Assembly: GCF_001039355.2 (NCBI RefSeq)
Contig: NW_019775291.1
Coordinates: forward strand, 367,181 to 398,575
DNA from: Lingula anatina
Taxonomy: Eukaryota; Brachiopoda; Lingulata; Lingulida; Lingulidae
Length of the DNA: 31,395 nt
Direction: 5' to 3'
Part shown: positions 1 to 10,882 of the stretch, piece after piece
How positions within the stretch are numbered: the stretch's first letter is position 1
How the letters are laid out: each line of letters opens with the position of its first letter
The notes under the pieces: generated by a model
What the model saw: the letters and a program-made list of their open reading frames with translations, nothing else
Database searches by the model: none
What the model was told of the DNA's origin: nothing
Translations under genes and position numbers: made by a program

Positions 1-479
1 GGGGGGGGGGGGGCAAACGGTGCCGTTTGGTACGGTTTAGAACTATGAATCAGCTTATCAAATTTAAATTTCTAATTCAAGAGAGATTAATGACAGATTA
101 CTGAAATTACACTGATTTTGTCTGCACCTGTGACGTTATAGAGCACGATGAGAGCCAAAGCGTTTCGCACTTGTGAAAGCGGTTTAAGTTTTGAGTAGTT
201 TTGCCTTTTGAAATGTCGACTGTGGATTTTCCCCAGGCACTGTAAGATCATATGAACAGTTCTGATAAGCAGGGAACCATTGGGGTGGACATGGAAGAAC
301 AAAATGATTGGGTAAAGTAATAACGCGACATGACTTTTGAAAAAAAAAACTTGCTGAGAAGTATGACATGCATGCCACCATGCCGCCATTACCTACTGAC
401 TTTATTCGTGTTTGATCCGTGGCGTAGCAGGTAAAGGGGAGAGAACAAAGACCATCCCCACCTAAGCATAATTTAAAAG

Positions 480-1225
480 ACTAAAAGTAAAGTAAAAGGA
501 AATATTATTGACGACGCAGACTTTATGATAAGCAATAAGTTGCCAAGTTGATCACATAGTCTAAACTATACCGGCTTATAGAAAAGTTTTTTGTTTTTTT
601 CCCAGACCGACAAGAGCCCGCATTCGTTCCCGTGACTTCCTGATTGCAGGGCCAGGTCGTTGTTGTGACGGACTGATATGCGTTATCCGGGACTCGAACT
701 CGTGACTTTCTGTTACCACGGTTGATGACCGTTTTGGATTTTTATTTATTTATTTTTATTTTTTATTTGTTTATTTATTTATTGCAACCGCGCACGTTAA
801 CGACAGCGCTGTGTCTGACCCACCGCCCACCGTATATACGTTTTACTTCTTATAGTAATAAAATGCAATTTTCAGAAATCTTATTAAGCAAAAATATTGC
901 ATTTAGAACTCTAGTATTGGAACCCACGTGCAAAGGAATACGTGTGTTTAAGACAGTGGAATTACCACGGAGTCGCAGAAGCTTCGTTGATAACATTTAC
1001 AACAAATGGAAGCTTTCTACCTTATCACACCAGCTTGGTTGTATATGTTTACATCTACAGTTACAATAGATAGCCCGGGTGCCGTACAGATGTATGTCAT
1101 CTTACGCAACGCCAGTCCCCAAACATGATGATGATGTGCACGAGGCCTTGTTTGAGAGGCTTTCCTAGTTTATTTTTTTCCCGTGACTTTTTTGTGCTTA
1201 TTTTAAGTTTGGGTTTACTTATTAC
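480..1225. other. no gene seen; low-complexity tract inside
   Basis: A region of unit 1 without counterpart in unit 2. It holds a T/TTTA-rich tract at 739-783 and a tRNA T-arm-like motif on the minus strand near 690-700. The open frame at 722-1069 begins in the TTTA tract and has no domain. Confidence 0.4.
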
Positions 1226-1226
1226 G

Positions 1227-1425
1227 AAAGATGTTGACCAGTGTCTTTTACGAATGTCAGGCCACGGATTCGAAGCCGACTCTCGTCCCCCTTGTGATGC
1301 GGTTCGGGGAACGCTGAAGGGCCCCAAAATATTTTGGTGTTTTGAATGCCAAACGGTGCCATTTGGAACGGCTAAGAACTATAAATCAGCTACTTAAAAT
1401 TATAATTTCAAAAGGGTAATATTTA
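1227..1425. mobile_element. partial copy of the hAT-like element
   Basis: It shares with 3770-3960 the blocks around TTCGAAGCCGAC and CCAAACGGTG. Its own outer ends are not recognisable. A third fragment lies at 14-85 at the window's left edge, after a run of 13 G. Confidence 0.45.
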
Positions 1426-2046
1426 GTGCATCTTGTTTTTTTTTATTATTTTATATAAATTCCCCATATCTGTGTTGTTTACAGGAAACTAAATTTTGAA
1501 GAAGTTAAAATAAGAGGTTTCAGTGTTTATAAAGCAGAGGCAAACGGTCTACTCTCTCTCTGAAGATATCTGGGCTACTTTAGATATTGGGCAAATGACT
1601 ATTGGTACCCAGATATAGAGTTTATTGGAATAAGATATTCTCTTAGACTGCATTTGAATTACCTTTTATAGCAACTGTATCACGGTGAACATATGTTATG
1701 TTTTTGGAGGCTAGTGGTCTCTCTGAGGATTCTTTTTTTATCAAAATACGTTTTAGCACTGTGATCTGGGCAGCAATTTTGACTATTATGTTGTATTGAA
1801 GTGTTATAATTTTCAGTGGCTGACATCTGGAACCCTCCCTTTCTTTAAATAATAAAATGTGCTTGTATAAAGCATCATAAAAGAAAGGCGATATAAAAGC
1901 ATATAAGACAAATTAGAAATTAGTTTATTTGCAAGGTTCATTTTGTGGCAATTTTACAAAAGCCACATAAATAATCTAAAACTGACAGATGAACTCGTAT
2001 ACACACCAGTACAATAGATATTAAATTAAAACATCTTTCAGTCTAA

Positions 2047-2265
2047 GACCCCTTTCCCAGAGTTTAGATCAATCCAACTAGATCGCCCTAACTCCCTGGG
2101 GGTTCACGCTAAATAGCTGTCAGCCGGGCGGACACGAAAATTAATTACCCCCTTACAGCTTGTAGTAAGCGGGATGGACATTTAAGCCGAATTATCTGAC
2201 AGTAATCTAGTGAGACTCCCCACGGGGATAGATCGAACTTAAATCTATGGGAATGCACCATAAAT
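2047..2265. mobile_element. insertion present only in duplication unit 1
   Basis: Unit 2 reads straight through this point (near 4925). The insert's ends are weakly inverted (TTTCCCAGAGTTTAGATC against GGGATAGATCGAACTTAAATC read backward). The same right-end motif recurs at 23169-23205. Confidence 0.45.
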
Positions 2266-2462
2266 TATCTGTGATTACATAATATCTTAACATATGGTAC
2301 CCTGTAGATATTGAACCATCTTTCCAAATACATTTATGGTTATTTAATTAAAGCCATGAATAATCTAAAACTAATTAATGAACTAATATACATACATGTA
2401 CATGTACATGTATGTCCATATGCATTCAATCAAATACATTCAATATTTTCCGTAACATCTTT

Positions 2463-2465
<3 letters not shown>

Positions 2466-2515
<50 letters not shown>
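2466..2515. repeat. (AT)n microsatellite
   Basis: About 25 AT units; the corresponding place in unit 2 (near 5115) is only a few units long. Confidence 0.9.
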
Positions 2516-2518
<3 letters not shown>

Positions 2519-2841
2519 TGTTGACATCTTTGAGGGAATATATAAATATACTGAAGTAAGATAAGATATACCGGGTATGATGTTCATATTGTTGACTGAA
2601 TACATTTACTTAACTAACATGTTAAAACTTTTTACACATATACAGTGTTAAAAAAGATACAAAAAATTTTAAATATTCGAATATCTACCACAGGTAATGT
2701 AAAACCTATTGATGAACTTTTATACATACATACACAAGCAAATTAAGATATCTGTCAACCTTTACTCTGTGAATGAGAACAAAGTATACTATAATATCAT
2801 ACCTGTACATGAAACATATTGTAACTTTCTGCACACATAAA

Positions 2842-3031
2842 CAGGCCTACCCAACTACCAGACTCAGCACATGATAAGGATCCTGAATTAACTGCAGGCT
2901 CATCCTGTCAGTGTTCTGACTGATACTCCGAAATGCGATCTGACACACACCTTTGAAAACGGGTAGTGTGGTCCGATATACTGGTTAATTCAGGAACCTT
3001 ATGTGCCGAGTCTGGTAGTTGGGTAGGCCTG
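2842..3031. mobile_element. foldback MITE, internally deleted copy
   Basis: Ends CAGGCCTACCCAACTACCAG and its inverse, flanked by ATAAA on both sides. Compared with the copy at 5447 it lacks about 90 bases of the left arm; the join has the 3-base microhomology AAC. Confidence 0.7.
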
Positions 3032-3738
3032 ATAAATATCTGTGGTGCTGTCTTCTTTCAGGGAATGTATATTAACATAAAGTGCTTATTAAAACTTTCT
3101 ACATATATAAGTGTTCTTGTAAATATAATTTAATACAATACTTCATATAAAAACATCCACCTTGAATAATATCAAAATAATAAATGGACTTACATGCATA
3201 CACTAGTAAAATTATCAAACTATACTTTACAAACTATTCTTTTACATATTAAAACACCTTCCCACGTATTTGTAGTGTTGCCATCTTTAAGGGGATATAT
3301 TTACATAAATTACATGGTGTTGACATTATCAGAATATATTTACATAAAATACATACGGATGCTTTTTAACATATATACAGTGCTTTTTACAAATATCCAT
3401 TTTTGTTTGTGGGAATGAACTAAAGGAGTAATTTATAAGCTAGTTTTAACAGATGGGTATAATAGCATATACAGGATCATGACACTGTAATAGGTGCACT
3501 GTGTACCTGTTTCTACTGGTTTTACACCTTGTACTGTACATAAATATGGTCNTTGCTTAGAAGTATGCCATTCATGCCGCAATGCCGGATTACCTAATGA
3601 CTCCATTCAAGTTTGATCTGTGGCGTAGATGGTAAAGGATAAAGAACAAAAAACATCCCCGCCTAAGCATATTTGCCAAACAATTTTACAAAGAAGACAC
3701 AATTTTTGTCTCCTGAACGCATTATACAAGTGGTTAGA

Positions 3739-4051
3739 CAGGGGTAGATCCAGGATTTGAAGGGGGTGTCAGTGTCTTTTACAAATGACAGACCTCGGAT
3801 TCGAAGCCGACCCTCAGCCTCCTTGTGGTGGGGTTGGGGGACCACTGAAGGGCCCCAAAATATTTTGGTGTTTTGAATGCCAAACGGTGTCTTTTGGAAC
3901 GGTTAAGAACTATAAATCAGCAACTTAAAATTCTAATTTTAAAAAGGTAATATTTATTGTGATATTTTTACAAAAACCGAAGGAGGGGGGGGGGGTGTCA
4001 GGAGGGGGGTGTCAGGACCCCACTGAACCCCCATCCCTAAATCCGCCACTG
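3739..4051. mobile_element. hAT-like non-autonomous element
   Basis: It starts CAGGGGTAGATCC and ends with the complement of CAGTGGCGGATTTAGG, a terminal inverted repeat of the CAGNGGCGGAT type common in hAT-like MITEs of animals. Flanks share an imperfect 8-base repeat. The interior includes the ATATTTTGGTGTTTTGAATG block also found at 1320 and a G-rich tract at 3985-4015. No transposase is encoded. Confidence 0.5.
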
Positions 4052-5446
4052 AGTAAGACAATCTTATTATTCTAATTCAAACATATCTATTAACACACGG
4101 CAGGGAGACAAAAAGAATACGCAGTCGATGTACTTGGTATTTATGTGCAGGTTTACACACAAAATAACAAACGGCTTCAACTTAATACATTTCAGGTTGA
4201 TAAATGCACTTTTAGGCTCTATATTTTCTACAGATCATCAAATATGTTTTTTTTTATTTATGCGAATATTATGTTTGTTTTTTTTTTATTATTATTATTT
4301 TATAAAAATCCCCCGTATCTGTGTTGTTTACAGGAAACTAAACTTTGAAGAAGTTAAAATAAGATGTTTCAGTGTTTATAAAGCAGAGGCAAACGCTCTA
4401 CTCTCTCTCTGAAGATATCTGGGAATTGAGGCTACTTTAGATATTGGGCAAATAACACATTGGTACCCAGATATAGAGTTTATTGGAATAAGATATTCTC
4501 TTAGACTGCATTTCAATTACCTTTTATAGCAGCTGTATCACGGTGAACATGTTATGCTTTTGGAGGCTAGTGGTCTCTCTGAGGATTGTTTTTTATCAAA
4601 ATACGTTTTAGCACTGTGATCTGTTCAGCAATTTTGACTATAATGTTGTATTGAAGTGTTATCATTTTCAGTGGCTGACATCTGGAACCCTCCCTTTCTT
4701 TAAATAAATAAATTTGCTTTTATAAAGTATCATAAAAGAAAGGCGAAATAAAGGCCTATATTTTAAAGATACAAGTAAGACAACTTGAATTAGAAATTAG
4801 TTTATTTGCAAGGTCCATATTGTGGTAATTTTGCAAAAGCCACATAATTAACCTAAAACTGATAAATGAAGTCGTATACACACCCGTACAATAGCTATTA
4901 AATTAAAACATCTTTCAATCTAAGTTCTCTGTAAGTGACCTTATAATATCTTAACATATGCTGGATACTGAACCATCTTTCCGTATATATTTATGGTGAT
5001 TTAATAAAAGCCATGAATAATCTAAAACTAATTAATGAACTAATATACATAAATGTACATGTATGTTCATATTAGATCAAATACATTCAATATGTTCCGT
5101 ATTGTAACATCTTTCCATATACATATATATTTATGCTGTTGACATCTTTGAGGGAATATATAAATATACTGAATTAAGATATGATATATGATGTTCATAT
5201 TGTTGACTGAATACATTTACTTAACTTACATATTAAAACTTTTTACACATATACAGTGTTAAAAAATACAAAAAAATTTAAATATGCAAATATCTACAAC
5301 GGGTAATGTAAAACTAATTGATGAACTTATATACATAAACAAGCAAGTTAAGATATCTGTCAATCTATACTCTGTGAATGAGAACAAAGTATACTATAAT
5401 ATCATACCTGTACATGAAACATATTGTAACTTTCTGCACACATAAA

Positions 5447-5726
5447 CCGGCCTACCCAACTACCAGACTCGGCACATGATAAGGATCCTGAATTAACCGG
5501 TATATCAGACCACACTACCCGTTTTCAAGGTGTGTGTCATATTGCATTTTGGAGTATCATACCCCAGAACAAATTTTGTAGGACAACTGCAGGCTCATCC
5601 TGTCAGTGTTCTGACTGATACTCCGAAATGCGATCTGACACACACCTTTGAAAACGAGTAGTGTGGTCCGATATACCGGTTAATTCAGGAACCTTATGTG
5701 CCGAGTCTGGTAGTTGGGTAGGCCTG
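5447..5726. mobile_element. foldback MITE, full copy with about 110-base inverted arms
   Basis: The left arm (5447-5560) and right arm (5615-5726) are inverted copies that differ at only a few bases, including GGTATATC-GACCACACTA and GTTTTCAA-GTGTGTGTCA; a short loop separates them. Flanking ATAAA on both sides is a likely 5-base target duplication. No coding capacity. Confidence 0.75.
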
Positions 5727-6311
5727 ATAAATATCTGTGGTGCTGTCTTCTTTCAGGGAATATATATCAACATAAAGTGCTTATTAAAACTTTCTACATA
5801 TATACAGTGTTCTTGTAAATATAATTTAATACAATACTTCATATAAAAACATCCACCTTGAATAATATCAAAATAATAAATGGACTTACATGCATACACT
5901 AGTAAAATTATCAAACTATACTTTACAAACTATTATTTTACATATTAAAACACCTTCCCACGTATTTGTAGTGTTGCCATCTTTAAGGGGATATATTTAC
6001 ATAAATTACATGGTGTTGACATTATCATAATATATTTACATAAAATACATATGGATGCTTTTTAACATATATACAGTGCTTTTTACAAATATCCATTTTT
6101 GTTTGTGGGAATGAACTAAAGGAGTAATTTATAAGCTAGTTAAAACAGATGGGTATAATAACATATACAGGATCATGGCACTGTAATAGGTGCAGTGTAC
6201 CTGTTTCTACTGGTTTTACGCCTTGTACATAAAAAAAAAAAAAATGGTCAAAAACACTAGTGTGTCTTTGATACACCTCAATGTTGGTGAGACAATAACT
6301 TGTTGGTGGTA

Positions 6312-6518
6312 TTATAAAAGAGGAACATAAACAGAGGTTGTAGGAGCTCTAGATCTACTGTAAGACAAATCAACATTGAAGTCCCCTAACAGTATTGATG
6401 GTTTCATGGGCCAATGGGTTTTGCTTAAAATTTCTGTCATCTTCCTGTTAAAAGTTAGGGTCACAGTTGATGCTGAACTGCAAATATGAACGTCTTCCTC
6501 ACTGTAGTTTAACAGCAA
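6312..6518 (-). pseudogene. fragment resembling endonuclease domain of a retroelement
   Basis: The minus strand reads NRKMTEILSKTHWPMKPSIL then LGDFNVDLSYSRSRAPTTSV. ILLGDFNVDL is the core of exonuclease/endonuclease/phosphatase-type nucleases carried by many non-LTR retrotransposons and related mobile proteins. The preceding Leu/Trp-Pro spacing also fits. No reverse transcriptase or complete nuclease is present, so it is a relic of about 200 bases just beyond the CARD gene's 3' end. Confidence 0.4.
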
Positions 6519-6551
6519 GCTTGTTCAAAATCAGTAAATACAAACAGTCAC

Positions 6552-6557
6552 TTTATT
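6552..6557 (-). terminator. poly(A) signal of CARD adaptor gene
   Basis: AATAAA on the minus strand, about 107 bases after the TAA stop at 6664, in the right place for 3'-end formation of the CARD gene. No other canonical signal lies nearer. Confidence 0.5.
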
Positions 6558-6663
6558 TGTCTGATGTCAATATATGTGGTAATACACCATATGTTCTTAG
6601 TCCACGGTGACCCAAATAGCATAAAAATCTTGACACATACTGTCAAATACTGTACACACAGTT

Positions 6664-7089
6664 TTAATGTTCTCCAATAGGGTTTTCACCTGTTGCAGGT
6701 GTGGGGGGAGCTGACATTCCTATCGCCAACGGCTCTTCACAAGAAGGTTGGCCACTTCCATGTTTCTGTATTTCATCCTCTACGTCCTGGTAGCTGACTT
6801 CTAGTTCATCTGCCAGATACCCAAGACCACAATCCCTGAATGCAGCTCTCAGATGTTTAATTGGCTCTTTTTTAGGACTGGTCGCAAGGAGTGCTTTAAA
6901 CAAATTTCTACAAGCTTCTTGTGGATTTCTCTTTGCATCATTTTTAAGCTTTGTTGTCTCCTCATCTGGTATTACACTAAACTGATACAGGTAATCTAAA
7001 ATTCTTTCTATATGAATCGAAAGTTCCTCAGCAAAGTCAACCACTTTGTCTCTTAGTCTGTTGTACTCCATTTCACTCAGAAGTCCTTT
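6664..7089 (-). CDS. terminal exon of CARD adaptor gene: CARD domain plus tail
   Basis: Last coding exon (141 residues plus TAA) of a minus-strand multi-exon gene. The acceptor AG lies at 7091-7090 after a pyrimidine-rich tract; the exon is read in phase 0, opening KGLLSEMEYNRLRDK, and joins in frame to the exon ending at 7410. Residues about 5-100 have the amphipathic six-helix pattern of a caspase-recruitment domain: RLRDKVVDFAEEL, then the helix-2 signature IERILDYLYQFSVIP, a charged turn with ETTKLKNDAKR, CRNLFKALLATSP, IKHLRAAFRDCGLGYLADEL. This spacing (short basic helix, I-x-x-I-L-D-x-L, long final Leu helix) is what CARDs show. CARDs mediate homotypic assembly in apoptosis and innate-immune signalling. 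The last 40 residues are acidic then Pro/Gly-rich and probably disordered. No enzyme domain is seen, so I infer an adaptor. A death-effector or other death-fold assignment is the main alternative. Confidence 0.75.
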   Translation of the reverse strand, partial: KGLLSEMEYNRLRDKVVDFAEELSIHIERILDYLYQFSVIPDEETTKLKNDAKRNPQEACRNLFKALLATSPKKEPIKHLRAAFRDCGLGYLADELEVSYQDVEDEIQKHGSGQPSCEEPLAIGMSAPPTPATGENPIGEH

Positions 7090-7409
7090 CTAGAAGAGAA
7101 ATATAGTAAGCCACATTTATTTACAACTTCTGTTCATTCAAACCATGATGTTGTGTAAACAACTAACAATTCACTTAATAATCCCAAACAGCCAGCCCAT
7201 TGTCTCATACATTTAGTTGTAGTTCTTATTCTTTCACTTGGAATATGAAGAAATGAAAAACTCTGTTGAATTAAAATTAAGATAGTACAAAGGAAGAATA
7301 TGTTTGAAATGTGGAAAATGGTTTTGGAGTCAAAACACAAATTGTCATTTTAAAATTTTAAAGACTGGTTACTTTATTTGACTATATTTTAGACCATATT
7401 ATCAATTAC

Positions 7410-8453
7410 CTTGACTTCATTAATCAAGTCTTGTGGAATGTCTTGCTGTCTTTCTCTGCGGCATTCTTTCAACTTTAACAACACACTGATGAAAGATGCA
7501 ATAGAACCCTGAACTTGAGACAACAAAGAAGTCACAACATCAGGAGGACATGGGGTTTCATCTGAAATGCCATACATCTTCTTTACTTGGTTCCATACAT
7601 CATTTTGACAAAGTGTCTCATTCAGTCGTTTTCTCACATGTGGAGGAATATGTTTATGAAAAGATGTTGTCACATCGTTCTCTTTCATGTGTGTCATTGT
7701 TGCCTTTTCTGAGTTATAATATTGGTTAACCAGTTGCAAATTGAGGGTAACATTTGTGTTGCCTGTGTTAGCAGGGAGCTGTTTTAGAACCCCAGCAATC
7801 CCATGTGTCACTGCCGTAGGTAATCTTTCTAACTGATTATCCCCATGGGCCTGGTTAAGAACTTGGCTTCCCTTTGTTCTAATAGTCCGAGGGTCAGTAA
7901 CAAGCTGTTCTTGATCCTCAGCAGCCACAGGGTCCTGTTGTGGGGGTAAAGATGGGAAGTCATGGCTTGATTTCCTCCTTGTTTGAAAGTGGTCACCACC
8001 TTGTTCCTGCAGATGGAGGTCAGTGACTGGCTCCTGAGGTAGTCTGCTATGCTGGGATTCTACTTGTTGCTGATAGGGTATATTTGGTCCTGTTGACTCA
8101 CCAGGTGGTGTCTGAATTTGGAAATTGCCTTGTTGCAACCTTTGGTTGCCAAAGTTGGGTAGAAATGGTGGTGGATTTGCTTGGTATTGGCCTGGTACAG
8201 CCATCTCCCTTGCTGTTTGAGATTGGAAGTATTCCTGCTGACCACCAATGTTGGATTGAAACCTAGGTTGATTCTGTAGGTATTGGTCTTGCTGGTAATA
8301 CTGCTGGTTTGGTCTCGGCTGAAAGAGTTTGCCACCATGCCTCTGCAGTTCACCTCCTGGCAATGGGTGTGAACTCCTTTGTGGAGCAGATCTTACACTT
8401 TCTGCACCACCAGAATAACTATCAAGATTGTATAAGTCCATAGGGGGGGCAAA
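7410..8453 (-). CDS. large exon of CARD adaptor gene: Gln-rich region and death-domain-like segment
   Basis: A 1044-base exon (348 codons, phase 0 at both ends). The acceptor AG is at 8455-8454 behind a T-run; the donor GTAATT begins at 7409. It opens FAPPMDLYNLDSYSGG. Residues about 35-190 are low complexity, rich in Gln, Pro, Gly, Asn and Tyr (e.g. NQQYYQQDQYLQNQPRF), prion-like in composition. A short conserved-looking stretch (TAVTHGIAGVLKQLP, then NVTLNLQLVNQYY) follows. The last 84 residues (7410-7661) look helical and death-domain-like: IPPHVRKRLNETL, the helix with NDVWNQVKKMYGI, a Pro turn CPPDVVTSLLSQ, SIASFISVLLKLKECRR, and IPQDLINEV. The W, the Pro before a Leu-rich helix and the Arg-rich end fit a death domain, but the match is by eye. 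A Met at codon 5 (8441-8439) could serve a shorter isoform starting here. Confidence 0.72.
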
Positions 8454-8987
8454 CTGAAAAAAAAATAACAAAAAGTATGCATTACATGAGTGGCCTAGCA
8501 ATAGTAATTCTTTTTAACTAAATACTTCAAGACTATAAAGGAGGTGTCCAACTATTCTGGTTCTATTTATCAAAACTAAAGTGGTTACTGAAAATTCTTG
8601 CATAATCATGAATTTTGAAGATTGTCAATTGGTTGAGAGACAGTCACCTGAGGTCAATCATTTTAGCAAGTTTACCTCATTCTTCACCTTGGATCTCTAC
8701 TGCCCCTGTATGTGCTAATGTCATCAATAATTTATCAGTGTGTTTAAAGTATATTATCTTTAAACTTGTGAACACGAATCAAAACAGTTACAGACTTTGC
8801 ATTTCTGTCACTACTGGATAAGGTTCAACCCGAAGTTGGGATAAATGAACGATGATTGGGTTGAATAATATATGCAGTAATTGTATATTGTCACAGTAAC
8901 TGTGATATCATACAAATACAGTATTACACTGAGAATATGATAATATATCATCACATTAGAGTAACCCAAGTTTCTCTACCAACTTAC

Positions 8988-9176
8988 TGGTAACATCCAG
9001 TGGATGTCAAACTCGGTGGATGTCATCTCTTTGATGTCCTCTTCCTGATCCTCGGATACTTCCTGCTTTATGTGTATCTTGCAGACAAACACATCAAGTC
9101 CCTTTGTCATTTTAGGACTCAAGGCGTATGTTACATATTCTGTTTTGTTTTTGAGGAACTTCACATACTTAATAAC
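8988..9176 (-). CDS. internal exon of CARD adaptor gene, unrecognised domain
   Basis: A 189-base exon of 63 codons, phase 0 on both sides. The acceptor (TTTTGCATTTTAG) ends at 9177; the donor is a strong GTAAGT starting at 8987. The product begins VIKYVKFLKNKTEYVTYALS and continues KMTKGLDVFVCKIHIKQE, an acidic SEDQEEDIKE loop, then TSTEFDIHWMLP. It alternates hydrophobic strands with charged loops and reads as part of an alpha/beta fold shared with the preceding exon. I do not recognise the domain. Reading it as coding rests on clean splice sites, an open frame, and phase agreement with exons on both sides. Confidence 0.6.
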
Positions 9177-9371
9177 CTAAAATGCAAAAGGGTTTTTAGA
9201 CTTCTTTTATTATAGCTTTCTCTGTCATTATCTAATAAAAACTTTGATATTTTCACAACTATCTACCATTATCGTCACAATACATTCTCTTTATGCTTTA
9301 AATGTCTTCTTATTATAGTGTACACTTCTTTGTTGCACAATATAGAAAAAATAAAACTCAAAAACACCAAC

Positions 9372-9548
9372 CTTTCTAGGAGAATCTTTATGCATCTCCC
9401 ACTCCGTCTCAAACCTGTCCAACAAAAGGCTGACATCATAGGACTCCTTTTCTTTACTCTCACTGTACTCACAAGTTAAGAGTTCAAACGTCTTTTCCAG
9501 AGCTAATGTCTCCATTAGGAAAGATTCCTTAGCTTTAGTTGTCACATT
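9372..9548 (-). CDS. upstream exon of CARD adaptor gene, unrecognised domain
   Basis: A 177-base exon of 59 codons, phase 0 on both sides, and the most 5' exon of this gene that I can support. The acceptor TTGTAG ends at 9549; the donor GTTGGT begins at 9371 and is weaker than the others. The product starts NVTTKAKESFLMETLALEKT, continues with FELLTCEYSESKEKESYDVS and ends with LLLDRFETEWEMHKDSPRK. It looks helical with a charged surface; no known domain recognised. Because the reading frame is open through the acceptor in phase 0, the true start must lie in an earlier exon, or translation could begin at the internal Met (residue 12). The region upstream is repeat DNA and I find no convincing 5' exon there. 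Confidence 0.52.
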
Positions 9549-9668
9549 CTACAACATTTACAACAAAAAGTATTTACCATTCAGCAGCAACATACAATCT
9601 TTTGTGGGGCATCAAAAGATAAAATTAGAAAACCAATCTCCACACACCTACACAAATATATATATATA

Positions 9669-9812
9669 CAGGCCCGTTGCCAGCAATTTGAAAAGGGTTC
9701 TTTTTCTGAAAAAGTGGACCTTTTGGACCTTTTCCCATAAAAACTTCATGTACCTAGATCAAATTTTAGAGAGTGGACCTTTTTTCAGCAAAAGGGGCGG
9801 TTCTTTCAAACC

Positions 9813-9880
<68 letters not shown>

Positions 9881-9956
9881 GTCAAAGGCCGGACAAAATC
9901 TAGTCCTATGCATAAAAAGCCCAGACCCCATGTTTATTACACCCTGGCTGGGCCCA
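9669..9956. mobile_element. possible MITE with internal (AT)n
   Basis: It starts GGCCCGTTGCC and ends GGCTGGGCC, weakly inverted ends. Inside are three GTGGACCTTTT motifs and an (AT)n run at 9814-9880. It lies upstream of the first visible exon of the CARD gene. Boundaries are tentative. Confidence 0.3.
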
Positions 9957-10151
9957 TTCTTTATGGTGTCAATGCATTGTTAACAGCATAATGGGCAAGT
10001 TAATTGACCAAGTTAATTGGCCAAGCTGCCAGTTTGTTTGTATGGCATGTGCAGGGAATGTCTTAAATCAAGGCACATATTATGATACTTACAGGTGTGG
10101 TAGATTGATTTAGTAACATTTACTAAAGAAATGTAAAATTAAAGGTGGGCT

Positions 10152-10882
10152 TGTAACTGCCCGCGATATTTTTAATTTTTTTATTTTTTATTTTTATTTT
10201 TTATTTGAGTTTGTTCTTTGTTTAGTTATTATTCATGCGAAGTACATTTTCCTTTCTTTCTCTGTTTTCTCTCGCGCTCTACTAATTATAACATTACAGG
10301 CCACCACACTTACCTAACCGCACCGTCACATGACTGTACCACACCCTGTACTGAACAGTTTTCATTCCACAACATGTATAAGGCTTTCTCTCTATTTCTT
10401 TGACTCACTTCACTTTCGTAGTCAGAACGACACAGGGAATCTAACGACACTATCTAATGACACCATTTTAGCTCACCCAGTCCAAGGAAAAGGTAATTAT
10501 TTCAACGATAATGTAAACTTCTCTGGCTTTGGGTATTTCAACGTTTCTATCTATCCTTTTATAATGATATTAGCACACTTGGTCGTGGATAAGGCAATTT
10601 ATTTCAACGCTAAAATAACGTAAACTTCTCCGGCTTTGGTTCTTTGCAACGTTTCCGTCTATCCTTTTTCTTACACTTTCGTATGTACTTTGTGTAAATT
10701 TGTTATCAATTTTTAGGTAATTTTGTATTTTAATTTGTTATCAGTATTTTTTCACTTTTTGCTACATTTTTTGTTCTGCTATTTATTTTGTTTTATTTTA
10801 TTTTTCTTTCAGTATTACGTTTGAATTCAATAAAATTCAATCAGTATTTGGAGATTTCCCTTTTTGACTGAGTGCAGCTACA
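10152..10882. mobile_element. 731-base insertion with TGTA ends and GGGCT target duplication
   Basis: It interrupts the left arm of the foldback element. It is flanked by GGGCT on both sides (10147-10151, 10883-10887), and joining across it restores the sequence seen uninterrupted in the right arm. It starts TGTAACTGC and ends GCAGCTACA, inverted with one mismatch. It contains an internal direct duplication (about 10490-10560 and 10592-10668). No coding domain recognised. Confidence 0.65.

Larger units (their letters stand above)
357..6235. repeat. tandem segmental duplication (units about 357-3550 and 3555-6235)
   Basis: Long stretches match in order and orientation: 357-480 with 3560-3670; 1240-1400 with 3770-3930; 1440-2040 with 4290-4925; 2290-3540 with 4930-6230. 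Both units end with the same TTGTACATAAA. Unit 1 has extra sequence at 480-1225 and at about 2047-2265; unit 2 has about 90 more bases in the foldback MITE and a hAT-like right end. No convincing coding sequence in either unit. A lone unknown base (3552) sits at the unit boundary. Confidence 0.8.

Noticed and set aside
655-735. tRNA-like motif AGTTCGAGTCCC on the minus strand
   Set aside because: The T-arm does not pair well and no D-arm or acceptor stem is found at the right distance.
722-1069. 115-codon open frame on the plus strand
   Set aside because: It starts within a TTTA-rich tract, has no domain and no splice or poly(A) context.
8060-8353. 97-codon frame inside the Gln-rich exon
   Set aside because: It overlaps the larger phase-consistent exon in another frame on the same strand.
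9604-9903. open frame rich in YIYIYI
   Set aside because: It is a translation of AT microsatellite and repeat DNA.
10330-10623. 97-codon frame in the 731-base insertion
   Set aside because: It crosses the internal duplication and no domain is recognisable.
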